Positions 1 through 8,600 of a DNA stretch of 25,646 bases are shown here, in pieces. The first letter of the stretch is position 1. The number at the start of each line of letters is the position of its first letter. Both the position numbers and the translations under genes were made by a program. The notes beneath the pieces are model-generated. The model saw only the letters and a program-made list of their open reading frames with translations. It did no database searches and was not told the origin of the DNA. This stretch comes from a virus, in IMG/VR virus record IMGVR_UViG_3300025815_000096, positions 1 to 25,646 of that record; one strand, written 5' to 3'.

Positions 1-368
1 TGCTCTGGACATTCCTCATACAATCCTAAGTTCAGCTTTTTAAGGAGTGTACTACTCTTAAAGTTACCTCCGCCTAGGTTAAATACAAATGATACTAGAG
101 CATCGTATTGACCTTGGCTTAGCGGGACATTTACATACTTCTTAACGATTTTACCGTGCTCAACGATATCCTCGATAAGAAGGCGTTCTGCCTCTTCAAC
201 AGTAATCTTTTGACCTGATCTGACGCCTTTGCAGCTGCCATAGCCTATCGTCCATTTTCCAGCGGGGCATCTATAAGAATGTACTAAGCCATCATCCTGT
301 AGTTTATGTAGGCCTTCAAACTTCTTTATAAGCTCTATAGCTTCTTGGGATACTTTTTCTGGATGCAT
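1..368 (-). CDS. Phage lysozyme (GH24 endolysin), partial, C-terminus missing
   Basis: The reading frame starts at an ATG at 368 and runs open off the left edge, giving about 122 residues. It looks like a T4/P22-type lysozyme, which cleaves the MurNAc-GlcNAc bond of peptidoglycan at the end of infection. Near the N-terminus there is KKFEG (candidate catalytic Glu18), then CPAGKWTIGYG (Cys34, Thr40), matching the Glu-Asp/Cys-Thr triad of the family. Further on, SQGQYDALVSFVFNLG is the conserved helical core. Glu18 and Cys34 are 15 residues apart rather than the usual 8, because of an inserted loop around residues 22-31. I see no signal peptide or signal-arrest-release helix, so a separate holin is expected, but none is in the window. 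The start is supported by AGGAG five bases upstream, which overlaps the TAG stop of the preceding gene. Family call is confident; enzymatic activity is inferred. Confidence 0.9.
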   Translation of the reverse strand, partial: MHPEKVSQEAIELIKKFEGLHKLQDDGLVHSYRCPAGKWTIGYGSCKGVRSGQKITVEEAERLLIEDIVEHGKIVKKYVNVPLSQGQYDALVSFVFNLGGGNFKSSTLLKKLNLGLYEECPE

Positions 369-376
369 GTTAACTC

Positions 377-1858
377 CTATGCTGCCCGATATCTCTGTGC
401 ATCAGCAGCTATGTTTAGAAGATCATACGATTTATTGCCTATGACCTGACCTTGCGGAGTAAAGTAAGTTTCGCTCAACATTCCTTGAGGGGTCATGTTA
501 CGATTTACGATTGATCCATTTGCCGTTATCTGGTTTTTCAGAAGGCGTCCCTGCTGATCAAAGGCATTTACAATCCCTTGATATTGCTGACGAGCTGAGT
601 CACTTAACATACTACTTTGGTCTTGCAGCATGGTGCGAACATCGTTCACGGTCTGAGCATAATTGTTCTGCATAAGACCCGCTGTTGAGTCAAAACCTTG
701 TTGGGTTAGATCTTGAATATTTGAAAACCCTTGTTGGTTTGCTCTCTGTATATCCGCAAGGCTAGTAGTCATACTACCAAGAACATTCCCGTTAGCATCC
801 AGTTTTGTTTGTAAAAGGTTGCCTTGAGCGTCTAGAGTATTCTGAATAGTGTTTCCTTGTGCATCAACCGTGTTTTCAATTAGGTTACCTTGAGCATCGA
901 ATGCGCTCATTGCTTCCTTACTTACTTGTCCTTGACCCGCAATGATCTTGTCAGTCATGGTTTGCTGACCCGCTCCTAGAACATTAGTCATTCGCCCTAG
1001 GTCACGCGCCACATCGCCAGCCATATTGGTCATGCCTGTCTGCATTGCTGCCCTAGCATCGTCAGCCCGTGTAACGTCTTCACCATATCTGGATACATAG
1101 TCATCAAATGATGATTGGAACCCTTCTTGACCAGCCTTTAACTCGCCCTGAGTAGCAGAAAGATCTCCGTAGTATGTGTCTTGATTAGACGAGAGATCGC
1201 TTAAGTCTTCCGCAAGCGTTCCTTGACCCGCCATTACACGATCCCCTTGACCCGTAATGTTTTCGTCTATGGTATTAAACGCGCTGTTCAAAGCAGTGTT
1301 TTGAGCATCAAACGCGCTACCTGTTGCTCCAAATCCCGCATCAACCGCACTTTGAACGCCGCCCACACTATTGTCTAATGTATCAAAGCGCCCTGTCGCA
1401 TCTGCAAACCCTTGATCCACGTTTCCTGACAACGTACTTATGTCTCCACGGGTATCCGCAATGCCTTGTCCAAGAGTACCTTGACCAGATATAATATCTG
1501 ACTGTCCTGTTTGTAATCCACCAATACCAGTAGACAATCCACTTAGAGAATTTCCTACATTAGCACCCAGCATGTCTATTGCGCCGTATAATCCAGAACC
1601 ATAATCATCACCGGATCCTGCAAAACCAATTTGCTCCCCTAGCGTATTTTGACCAGTTTTAAGGCCACTAATTCCCAAGTTAGCTGTCCCAAGATCTTGG
1701 ATGAGGCTATCGATATCTACACCTTGACCTTCTAGGGTTGCTCCAAGAGCCTCCATATTTACCCCACCAGCTGCGAGACGGGCAACCAGATCATCGTATT
1801 GCGCATCTCCTAAGCCTGTATAGGTGGTGTTATAAGTTTTTTTACTTCCGCCGCACAT
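377..1858 (-). CDS. Repeat-rich virion protein with hendecad repeats, possible tail needle/plug or internal virion protein
   Basis: 493 residues, not assigned to a family with certainty. It starts MCGGSKK; a Met-Cys start also occurs in T7 gp14-type internal virion proteins, but that is weak evidence. Most of the chain (about 60-320) is Gly/Gln/Ser/Asp-rich, with a recurring [AST]GQ(G)xL motif near residues 68, 117, 124, 202, 210, 242, 296 and 307. Two blocks of four 11-residue repeats follow: residues 321-364 (units such as DAQGNLIENTV, DAQGNLLQTKL) and 434-477 (units such as TANGSIVNRNM). There are no membrane segments. It is one base downstream of the acetyltransferase stop, and its own TAG stop overlaps the Shine-Dalgarno of the lysozyme gene, so the two are probably translationally linked. 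The elongated repeats and position between tail and lysis genes suggest a fibrous trimeric tail or plug protein; this is inference. The ATG at 1858 has AAGGA upstream. Confidence 0.7.
   Translation of the reverse strand: MCGGSKKTYNTTYTGLGDAQYDDLVARLAAGGVNMEALGATLEGQGVDIDSLIQDLGTANLGISGLKTGQNTLGEQIGFAGSGDDYGSGLYGAIDMLGANVGNSLSGLSTGIGGLQTGQSDIISGQGTLGQGIADTRGDISTLSGNVDQGFADATGRFDTLDNSVGGVQSAVDAGFGATGSAFDAQNTALNSAFNTIDENITGQGDRVMAGQGTLAEDLSDLSSNQDTYYGDLSATQGELKAGQEGFQSSFDDYVSRYGEDVTRADDARAAMQTGMTNMAGDVARDLGRMTNVLGAGQQTMTDKIIAGQGQVSKEAMSAFDAQGNLIENTVDAQGNTIQNTLDAQGNLLQTKLDANGNVLGSMTTSLADIQRANQQGFSNIQDLTQQGFDSTAGLMQNNYAQTVNDVRTMLQDQSSMLSDSARQQYQGIVNAFDQQGRLLKNQITANGSIVNRNMTPQGMLSETYFTPQGQVIGNKSYDLLNIAADAQRYRAA
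382..897 (-). repeat. Region holding two blocks of 11-residue repeats in the 493-aa protein
   Basis: Residues 321-364 and 434-477 of the 493-aa product each hold four contiguous 11-residue units. The shared pattern is [DT]-x-[QN]-G-x-x-[LIVS]-x-x-x-x, for example DAQGNTIQNTL, DANGNVLGSMT, DQQGRLLKNQI and TPQGQVIGNKS. The blocks are separated by about 70 residues rich in Gln and Asn. An 11-residue period can be a hendecad coiled coil. The Gly at position 4 of every unit argues instead for a beta-structured fibre. I cannot decide between them from sequence. Confidence 0.75.
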
Positions 1859-1859
1859 T

Positions 1860-2318
1860 CTAACATTCCTTTGCAGTTATATAGCCAATTTTATCGTAAC
1901 CGTTTCTGAGTAAGAACTTCTCGTACCCACTTGTTGCGGTGCCTGATGAAGTGGCTACACAAACTTCGATAGCACCTTTTCGTTTTGCCCAAGCTTCAAA
2001 TTGGGCGAATAAGATTTTTAAAGAGTGAAAGGCATATTTACGCTTATTTGGCTTGATATATACGCCTAGATCACTAGCGCCTATTTTATCGGAGAAATAA
2101 AATTCTCCCACAGTACCCATCATATATCCAATAAGCTTTGTATTTTCTTCTACGACCCAGCAAAACATTTCGTCGTTAATTGCAGACAGTACCAAGCCCA
2201 TTATTTTCTTTTCAGAAAATCCTTGATTTTTCGCTAAGCATGTTTGCTGGAATGTTTTGCAAAGTTTGATGACTTGAAGAGCGTCTTCTATCTTTACGGG
2301 TCTAATCTTAATATTCAT
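1860..2318 (-). CDS. GNAT-family N-acetyltransferase-like protein
   Basis: 152 residues with the overall order of a GNAT fold. The N-terminal strand MNIKIRPVKIEDA is typical. Residues 52-68 (FCWVVEEN...KLIGYMMGTV) fit the central hairpin, 81-116 the strand-loop-helix that holds acetyl-CoA, and YEKFLLRNGYDKIGY (132-146) the C-terminal motif. GNATs move an acetyl or acyl group from CoA to an amine; the substrate here is unknown. The acetyl-CoA loop is degenerate: KPNKRKYAFHSL (89-100) lacks the usual Q/RxxGxG/A glycines, so binding may be altered or lost. It lies between a tail-fibre gene and a virion gene, and has its own promoter-like sequence in a 43-base gap. No good Shine-Dalgarno precedes the ATG. 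Acetyltransferases embedded in tail or lysis modules occur in other phages and may modify virion or host proteins; that role is inferred. Confidence 0.75.
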   Translation of the reverse strand: MNIKIRPVKIEDALQVIKLCKTFQQTCLAKNQGFSEKKIMGLVLSAINDEMFCWVVEENTKLIGYMMGTVGEFYFSDKIGASDLGVYIKPNKRKYAFHSLKILFAQFEAWAKRKGAIEVCVATSSGTATSGYEKFLLRNGYDKIGYITAKEC

Positions 2319-2340
2319 TGTTACATTAGATATTACATTA

Positions 2341-2349
2341 ATTATACCA
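2341..2349 (-). promoter_or_regulatory. Extended -10 promoter before the acetyltransferase gene
   Basis: Reading the minus strand, the 43-base gap holds TGGTATAAT, a perfect TATAAT with the TGn extension. The region 17 bases upstream (TTACAT) is a poor -35, as is usual for extended -10 promoters. Initiation would give a leader of about 15 bases before the ATG at 2318. Just downstream, TAATGTAA occurs twice with a 12-base period (2321-2328 and 2333-2340), which could be a regulator site or simply AT-rich sequence. Prediction from sequence only. Confidence 0.45.
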
Positions 2350-2361
2350 CCAATGCAAGCT

Positions 2362-3222
2362 TTATGTAATATGTTCTAGACGATTTTCTAAGTCTTCTAT
2401 TCTATAAGTTGCTTCTTGTAGAGCCGCCCAAAGAAGTGGGACCAAAGCCCCATAATCTACTGTTTGGTAAACGGGATTTCTTGCATCATCGACCCGATCT
2501 TTTTTACCTGTAACGGCGTATGCAGCAACTTTTTGAAGCTCATGTGCAAGAAACATATCTCTCTCAAATAACTCATCATGCTTAATACCCGTCTTAGGCT
2601 TTACGGACATTATCTTTTCTAGGGGTCTCTCGACTTCCCCGTGAATTGTCTTTGCGCGATAGTCGGAAGTTGTGTTGAATGCTGTAGCTGAAACAGAGGA
2701 GTCAAATGTACCCGTCCCAACAACAGATAAATTCCCGCCTATAGAAGCTCCTCCAGAAGTAAATAGATTTAACCACTTTTTGTTGGTTGTACCTAAACCA
2801 TAGGTGTCCGTATCTGCGAGATCTGGAACAATGGCGCTTTCTGATTTATTTATATGGACTAAAGGGTGCCATACTGCTGCTCCTGCTGTATTATCTACAC
2901 AAATATGCAATCTATCAGTAGATGTATTTACCCAAATACTTCCAACAGTATATCCGTCAGCTGAGTCATCCCCCGTAGTAGGATCAGTTGTGGCTGTATT
3001 GTTATTTTTCCCGCCAACTCCCCCATTAGCTGCTGGAAGATATCCACTCACAGATGAATTAAGAGGGATTTTAGGGCCATCTCCAGTAGCGCCTGTATGC
3101 GTATGACCTGTAGTTCCATCAAACGCACTTAAGAGCTGATTAAATTCATTATTAAGAGAGCTAGCTGTAATATCCAAAGACGGTTGAATAGCACTAGCTG
3201 ATTGTCTGGTGTAACCTGCCAT
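2362..3222 (-). CDS. Tail fibre protein with C-terminal S74 intramolecular chaperone
   Basis: 286 residues. The N-terminal part holds a fibre-like region with DGTTGHTHTGATGDGPKI (residues 35-52), a His-rich motif common in phage tail fibres, followed by a Ser/Gly/Thr-rich stalk and GNLSVVGTGTFDSSVSATAF. The C-terminal 100 residues match the Peptidase_S74 / endosialidase chaperone pattern: SDYRAK (Ser186, Lys191), then LEKIMSVKP, FLAHELQKV, VDYGALVPLLWAALQEA and a terminal coiled coil EDLENRLEHI. Such domains drive trimerisation of the fibre and then cut themselves off before the serine; Ser186 and Lys191 are consistent with the Ser-Lys dyad. It directly follows the nozzle gene (TAA touching ATG), with AGGA nine bases before the start. 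Small for a fibre, so it may be a short side fibre or tip adaptor. Domain call confident; role in host binding inferred. Confidence 0.88.
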   Translation of the reverse strand: MAGYTRQSASAIQPSLDITASSLNNEFNQLLSAFDGTTGHTHTGATGDGPKIPLNSSVSGYLPAANGGVGGKNNNTATTDPTTGDDSADGYTVGSIWVNTSTDRLHICVDNTAGAAVWHPLVHINKSESAIVPDLADTDTYGLGTTNKKWLNLFTSGGASIGGNLSVVGTGTFDSSVSATAFNTTSDYRAKTIHGEVERPLEKIMSVKPKTGIKHDELFERDMFLAHELQKVAAYAVTGKKDRVDDARNPVYQTVDYGALVPLLWAALQEATYRIEDLENRLEHIT

Positions 3223-4944
3223 TTATCTTCTTCCTGCTTTACTGTATTCCAAAACCAACCCTTGGATTGTGTATGGATCAAATATGCCATCAGTCACGAA
3301 TGTAGCTTGAACACTAAATCCACTACCTTGAATGTCATTGACCATTACAGGCTTACTGGTGCCATCGTATTTAACATTATCTCCGCCGTAGGTTATGTTT
3401 CGACCTCCATAAACAACCGGAGCACCTGTAGATGTCTGAGTGTAATCCGCTGGTTTTGGAGTGTCCGGATCTGACCAATCGTACTGAAGGACGAGGTTTA
3501 ACGTAAATGGTCCTTCGGCACGAATAAACGTATTCATCTTATGTATGGTTTTACGGATCTCCGTATCTCCCATATCTAAGTAGGGAGTACTGTACAAAGC
3601 AATTATATTTTGACCCGCAAGACTATTTCCATTTTCTTGGCGATATACCTTGCCATCATATCCACCATGTAGAATATATTCTGTTGCCCCGATAAATTCA
3701 GAAGTTACCACAGCAGCTTTAAATCCCAGCAACTCAGAATATTCCCATTCAATTGAGCCGCCTTTAAACACAATTCCGCCTAAAATACCTTTGCCTTCTC
3801 CGGAGCTTCCTCCAAAAAAATATCGGACTTGAGATTTAGATCTAACTACACAAGAACTTAGTGTACTCAAATCTTCACTTTTAATGATATCAATTAGCTT
3901 ACCCTGTATAGGTCTAGAGATAGACTCAAGTTCCACATCCCCAATTCTTGATGTTCCGGCACAAGGCCGTAATCCATCCGGAGCTAGGAAAATCAAATCT
4001 CCACCAAGCTCTTGAACTGAATCTCTAGCAATACATCCCACATTCGCTGTGACAGGCTCAGATTTAAAAGGCGCTGGTGGATTAGATTGAGTATCCGCTG
4101 AGTACTTTTTGATGGCATTTTGACCAAATACAAACAAATTGTCCCTAAAGGGTTTAATCTGAACTATCTCAAATCCAGCTGAGTATTGTTGTGCACCATC
4201 TGCATTATTCCAATTAAATGGATTGTTGGGAGCAGAATGGGAAAACCCCGCTTTATATGATTGATCACCACCCATGAATATGTGATTTTCAAATACATCA
4301 ATAACTTCTGGAGCTGCATAACACTGATCTCCGCCAGCAGTAATTGCAGCAGGATCCCCGGATATAGCATAAGTATTAGATGGGTTTAAGTATCTCCAGT
4401 TAGCGCCATCAAATATTACCGCGTTGTTTATGCCATCAACGAAGGCAATAAATGATCCAGAAACTTGTGGAGATGCAGTTCGTGTACCAAAATTGAATTG
4501 AACATGCCGTATCCGACCTATAGTCTTTGTGCCAGATACAGTATTGTGGGTTAAGCCTGTATTAATTTTAGTCCAGCCAACTAGTGGGGTATACTTCCAG
4601 AATGAGTAAGTCGTTGCTCCAACATCCTTACGTGCAGCGATAGGGTAAGGATTGCCCAAATTTTCATTGCGGTACATAACCAGACCTAATATTGGCCCTT
4701 CAGCTAAATCTGCATCATTACTATCTTTAGCCTGTACTTCTTGTCCGTATCCTCCAGACAGATATGTTTCTGTCGTGTCGTAGTAATCAAATCCTTCAAT
4801 GCGCCTGTATCCTCCAAATAGGCTAGGCTCATAGTTGGTCAGTCTGGTTGCAGCCCCATCCATGTTCTCTGCCAAATCCAAATGGTTCTCATTTGAGTTT
4901 AGCCCCCCAGAACAGATGAGCTTATATGTTTCTATACGATCCAC
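3223..4944 (-). CDS. Tail nozzle / packaged-DNA stabilisation protein (T7 gp12 / P22 gp10-like)
   Basis: 573 residues. The sequence is beta-rich with repeated hydrophobic-Gly strands (residues about 80-480) and has the look of the P22 gp10 tail accessory factor family. Examples are FRDNLFVFGQNAIKKYS, then CIARDSVQELGGDLIFLAPDGLRP and RPIQGKLIDI. This protein sits below the portal-adaptor ring, extends the short tail channel and prevents DNA leakage. It immediately follows the adaptor gene, the same pairing as T7 gp11-gp12 and P22 gp4-gp10, which strengthens the call. The start is a GTG at 4944 directly abutting the TAA of the upstream gene, with only a weak purine stretch before it; translation probably relies on reinitiation. 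No signal peptide or membrane segment. Confidence 0.75.
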   Translation of the reverse strand: MDRIETYKLICSGGLNSNENHLDLAENMDGAATRLTNYEPSLFGGYRRIEGFDYYDTTETYLSGGYGQEVQAKDSNDADLAEGPILGLVMYRNENLGNPYPIAARKDVGATTYSFWKYTPLVGWTKINTGLTHNTVSGTKTIGRIRHVQFNFGTRTASPQVSGSFIAFVDGINNAVIFDGANWRYLNPSNTYAISGDPAAITAGGDQCYAAPEVIDVFENHIFMGGDQSYKAGFSHSAPNNPFNWNNADGAQQYSAGFEIVQIKPFRDNLFVFGQNAIKKYSADTQSNPPAPFKSEPVTANVGCIARDSVQELGGDLIFLAPDGLRPCAGTSRIGDVELESISRPIQGKLIDIIKSEDLSTLSSCVVRSKSQVRYFFGGSSGEGKGILGGIVFKGGSIEWEYSELLGFKAAVVTSEFIGATEYILHGGYDGKVYRQENGNSLAGQNIIALYSTPYLDMGDTEIRKTIHKMNTFIRAEGPFTLNLVLQYDWSDPDTPKPADYTQTSTGAPVVYGGRNITYGGDNVKYDGTSKPVMVNDIQGSGFSVQATFVTDGIFDPYTIQGLVLEYSKAGRR

Positions 4945-5691
4945 TTAAAAACTCGCATTGATGGATTTATATAAAGGGGCGCTAGCTCCGCCGCCGAACT
5001 GTACTCGCGTATCCACTACGCCGCTAAACTTATTAATGTATTGGCTTTTTAGATCTGCTACAGCTTGCATAAAATTAGCCTTAGCTAACTGTGCAGCCTC
5101 TGGATTATCTTTCAACATATACATATGATAAAGAGCGCCTTCGATAATGGTAGGTTCCAAGGCGTTTGGGTATATTATGTTTCCTGTAATGGTATCATCA
5201 TAGTTAACCATTTCTAGAGGGTGTAAGTAGTACCTAAAGGTAATTCGATATGACTTGTCCGGAGCTGGACTTACGCCCCATCCCGTACCATGAGAAGGAA
5301 ATACATATTTTGGTATAGATATCCCATTAGTAGCATTATCATCGTCTCGATCTCTATGATATTTATACCACGTATCTGTACTAATGTATTGAAGTCTTTT
5401 ATTTTCAGTAGAGTAAGTGCCATCAGCTATAATCTGAAAACTATTCCATTCCATAGACTTCAATTCTACAGGATTTGAGTATTCAGTCTGACCTACGACT
5501 AGAGATGTTGCTTCCTCCGCCGCATTAAAGGGCCATTCGTACTGCATTGTGTTTAAATCAAATACGGCAGAGTTAATTGCGTCCTTGGCGGCAGCTTGTA
5601 TACCTCTAGCTGAAGCAAAATCCGTTGTACTTAACTCTACTTCATTAAGGCGTCTTAGAAGCCTATTTGTAAGATTGATGAATACAGTCAT
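4945..5691 (-). CDS. Head-to-tail adaptor / tail tubular protein A-like
   Basis: 248 residues. The helical N-terminus (NLTNRLLRRLNEVELSTTDF, then an Ala-rich helix and VFDLNTMQYEWPF) is followed by a beta-rich middle with VGQTEYSNP and VSPAPDKSYRITFRYYLHP. A C-terminal helical part (EPTIIEGALYHMYMLKDN...AQLAKANFMQAVADLKSQY) follows. This layout is characteristic of T7 gp11 / P22 gp4-type adaptors, which bind under the portal and create the platform for the nozzle. The neighbouring nozzle-like gene fits. Its ATG overlaps the upstream stop by one base (TAATG), indicating translational coupling with the long repeat protein. Family-level call good; no catalytic role expected. Confidence 0.8.
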   Translation of the reverse strand: MTVFINLTNRLLRRLNEVELSTTDFASARGIQAAAKDAINSAVFDLNTMQYEWPFNAAEEATSLVVGQTEYSNPVELKSMEWNSFQIIADGTYSTENKRLQYISTDTWYKYHRDRDDDNATNGISIPKYVFPSHGTGWGVSPAPDKSYRITFRYYLHPLEMVNYDDTITGNIIYPNALEPTIIEGALYHMYMLKDNPEAAQLAKANFMQAVADLKSQYINKFSGVVDTRVQFGGGASAPLYKSINASF

Positions 5692-8600
5692 TATGCGACC
5701 TTCTTAAACGGTGTTGTCGGTGTGGATGTGCTTGTGGTTTTAAACGGTGCAGAGGTAAGGTCTTGAGCTGTAGATGTGCTAAAGGGCGTTTCGTGTATCG
5801 CAGTGAACGTAAATACGCTTGTAGAAAAGCTTGTAGACGGTAGGCCTAATGTTCCACTAATATTTCCAAGATATACTATATTTGGAGATATACTGACTAT
5901 TGGGCTAATCTGTATTAATGCATCGGCTACTCTTACACGTTTACCATCAGTAGATGCACTTGAAGTAATAGTTTCAGAAGAACTGGTTTTTATAATTCTC
6001 TGAGTATGTATAGTATTTGAGATAGAAATACTGCCCGATATTACCGCATCGATGACGGTTCCAGTATAACCTTGAGCACCAAACGATACACTTACATTAC
6101 CAGCAATGTCGCCTGTTCTAACTCTAACAGCGGGTAGAGTTCCTGATGCGGTGATCAATCCACTCGCCGCACCATCATTTACGATCTCAGTTTTTGCTAC
6201 TGAACCCGTTGCTGAAACAGAACCAACCGCTGCGCCATCATTCAGTCTATCCGCATCTACCGTACCTGTGGCAACTACAGACCCGCTTGCACTGAAGTCT
6301 TTGATCCTATCGGCATCAACCGTACCTGTGACAGATATTGAGCCAGATGCTGGGGCGGCGAGATTTATATTACCACTTTGGCTGGTGGTTGATGATACAT
6401 CAGTCGATGCAGCGCCTACTCGTACTCTTCTAGCGTCTGTAGCGCTTGAGGAAGAGATTGATGCGGATGCGCTTGCTTCCCGTACCCTTGCAGGGTCAAC
6501 CGTGGCTGAAGAGGTTATTGTTGCGGCTGGAGCACCAATTGCTGTGATTTTACCATCAACGCCTGTCGAGACCGTAATATCTCTGCTTGCTTTACCAACT
6601 TTGATAATTGACTCAGCAACAGCAGTAATTTCCATCTCGTCGGTGATGGAGCCTTCAACCGCTAGTCGTCCAGACACAGACGCAGTGATGGCTTCTGACT
6701 GAGTAATAGCGCCCTCAACCGCCAATCTACCAGCGAATGTGCCAGTTACAGCAGCAGATTCAGTAATATCACCAGTAAAGACGAGTTTCGGGCGTAGAGA
6801 TGATGTGACTGAAACTGTCCCTACGGCCTCGACAGTGCTGATGACTTTTGCACTGACGCTAGAAGTCGATGTAATGTCTGCTGAAGCAGGAGACTTATGA
6901 CCTATTGCAGCAGTAACGCTGGAACTACTCGTTACGTCAGTTGAAACCCGTACCCGCTCAGTAATATCACCATCTATAGTCGAAGACGTTGTGATAGTGC
7001 CAGATGCACTTACTGGCTCAGTAATTCTCGCTGCAACACTAGAGGAGCTTGCAATTTCACCAGATACTCTGATGCCCTCATCTACGATTGCAGAGACTGT
7101 CGAAGTGACTGCTATCGTGCCAGAGATTTCAGACGCACGTTTCCGCTGATATACTGTGCTTGTGACAGTGTTTGTTGATGCCTCAACATCTGCCACCCTG
7201 ACCCGCAACGCATCCAGTGATGAGGATGCAGCAATTGTCCCAACAACATCTGCAACCTTAACAATTCTGGCAGAAACAGAACCCGACGAAGTGATACTAC
7301 CAGCCGCTGGTATGCCTTCATCATTGATAGCAGACACAGAGCTTGCGGTAGAAATACTTGCCGTTGCATCGACGGTGCGGATACTCCCAACAGACAAGTT
7401 GCTAGAAGATGATATTGATCCGGATGCTTCGACTGTGCGAATGCGGATGTAATCAGGGCTAGTTGTGGAAGTTACTGTCGCAGCAGCTTCACCGAGATTG
7501 ATCTTCTGCGCATCCACCGAAGTGGTAATACTTACATCGCCAAGAGGTACAAGGATATTTGCTTTCTGAGCATCGACAGAACTGGTTGTCGTTATTGTTC
7601 CAGTGGCGGCTGCATCAATCGCAGCAATTCGACCGTTTACTGACGCTGTGACATCTGAAGATTCAGTAATAGACCCTTCAACAGCCAGCCTTCCAGAAAC
7701 TGATCCTGTGACCGCCTCAGATTGTGTGATACTGCCACTAGCAGATTTTACAGCGGGGATAGTCGATTGTGTGACCGCATTGGAGCTTGTGATAGCTCCC
7801 TCAACAGCAAGCCTACCAGAAACTGATCCTGTAACTTCGGGGGTTTCGGTAATGTCTCCATCAACCGCAAGTCTACCAGAAGTCGATACTGTAACCGCTA
7901 TGGTTTCTGTGATGTCACCAGTAGTAGTTCCACGGGCAGTTGCAGAAGATGTTGCAGTTATTGATCCCGTTGCAGAAACTTCACGAATTAGGGTAGCAGC
8001 AAATGAGCTTGTAGAAGTTACTGTGGCAGCGGCATCGACAGTTGCTACTCTAATAGCATCTATTGAGGTGGTGGCTGCTACAGAAGCGCTGGCTGCCCCT
8101 AACCGTAATTTTTCACCAACGACACTTGAAGTGGATGCTACAGAACCAGACGCTTCAGCTACATTTATCTTCTGCGCATCGACGCTAGTTGTTGCTGCAA
8201 TTGAAGCGGCTGCATCAACTCCTCTGATCCGTACATAATCAAGTGCGGGAGTGACCGCTATTGTGCCAGATGCATCGTTATTACGGATGCGAATGCCGAC
8301 ATTAGCCGTAACAGTGTTCGAGGACGCTATGCCCGTGATTGTCCTGATGCGGATATAATCAACGGAGCTTGTGCTTGATACAGAAGCCAGAGCATCAGCA
8401 GTTTGGATCTTTTGATAATCTACGGAAGAGGTGCTTGCGATAGAAGCTGTTGCCGCCCCTTCTTTTAATCGATCTGCGTCAGTCGAAGTGGTACTAGAAA
8501 TTGTACCAGTAGCAGCGGCTGTAACGACCTTAATAGCGTCGATTGAGGCGCTGGAGGTAATTGTACCAGTTACGGAGCTATCAGTGGCGACCTCAGCATC

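Noticed and set aside
2804-3474. Plus-strand frames of 100 and 90 residues
   Set aside because: Fully antisense to the fibre and nozzle genes, with no recognisable motif; all well-supported genes are on the minus strand.
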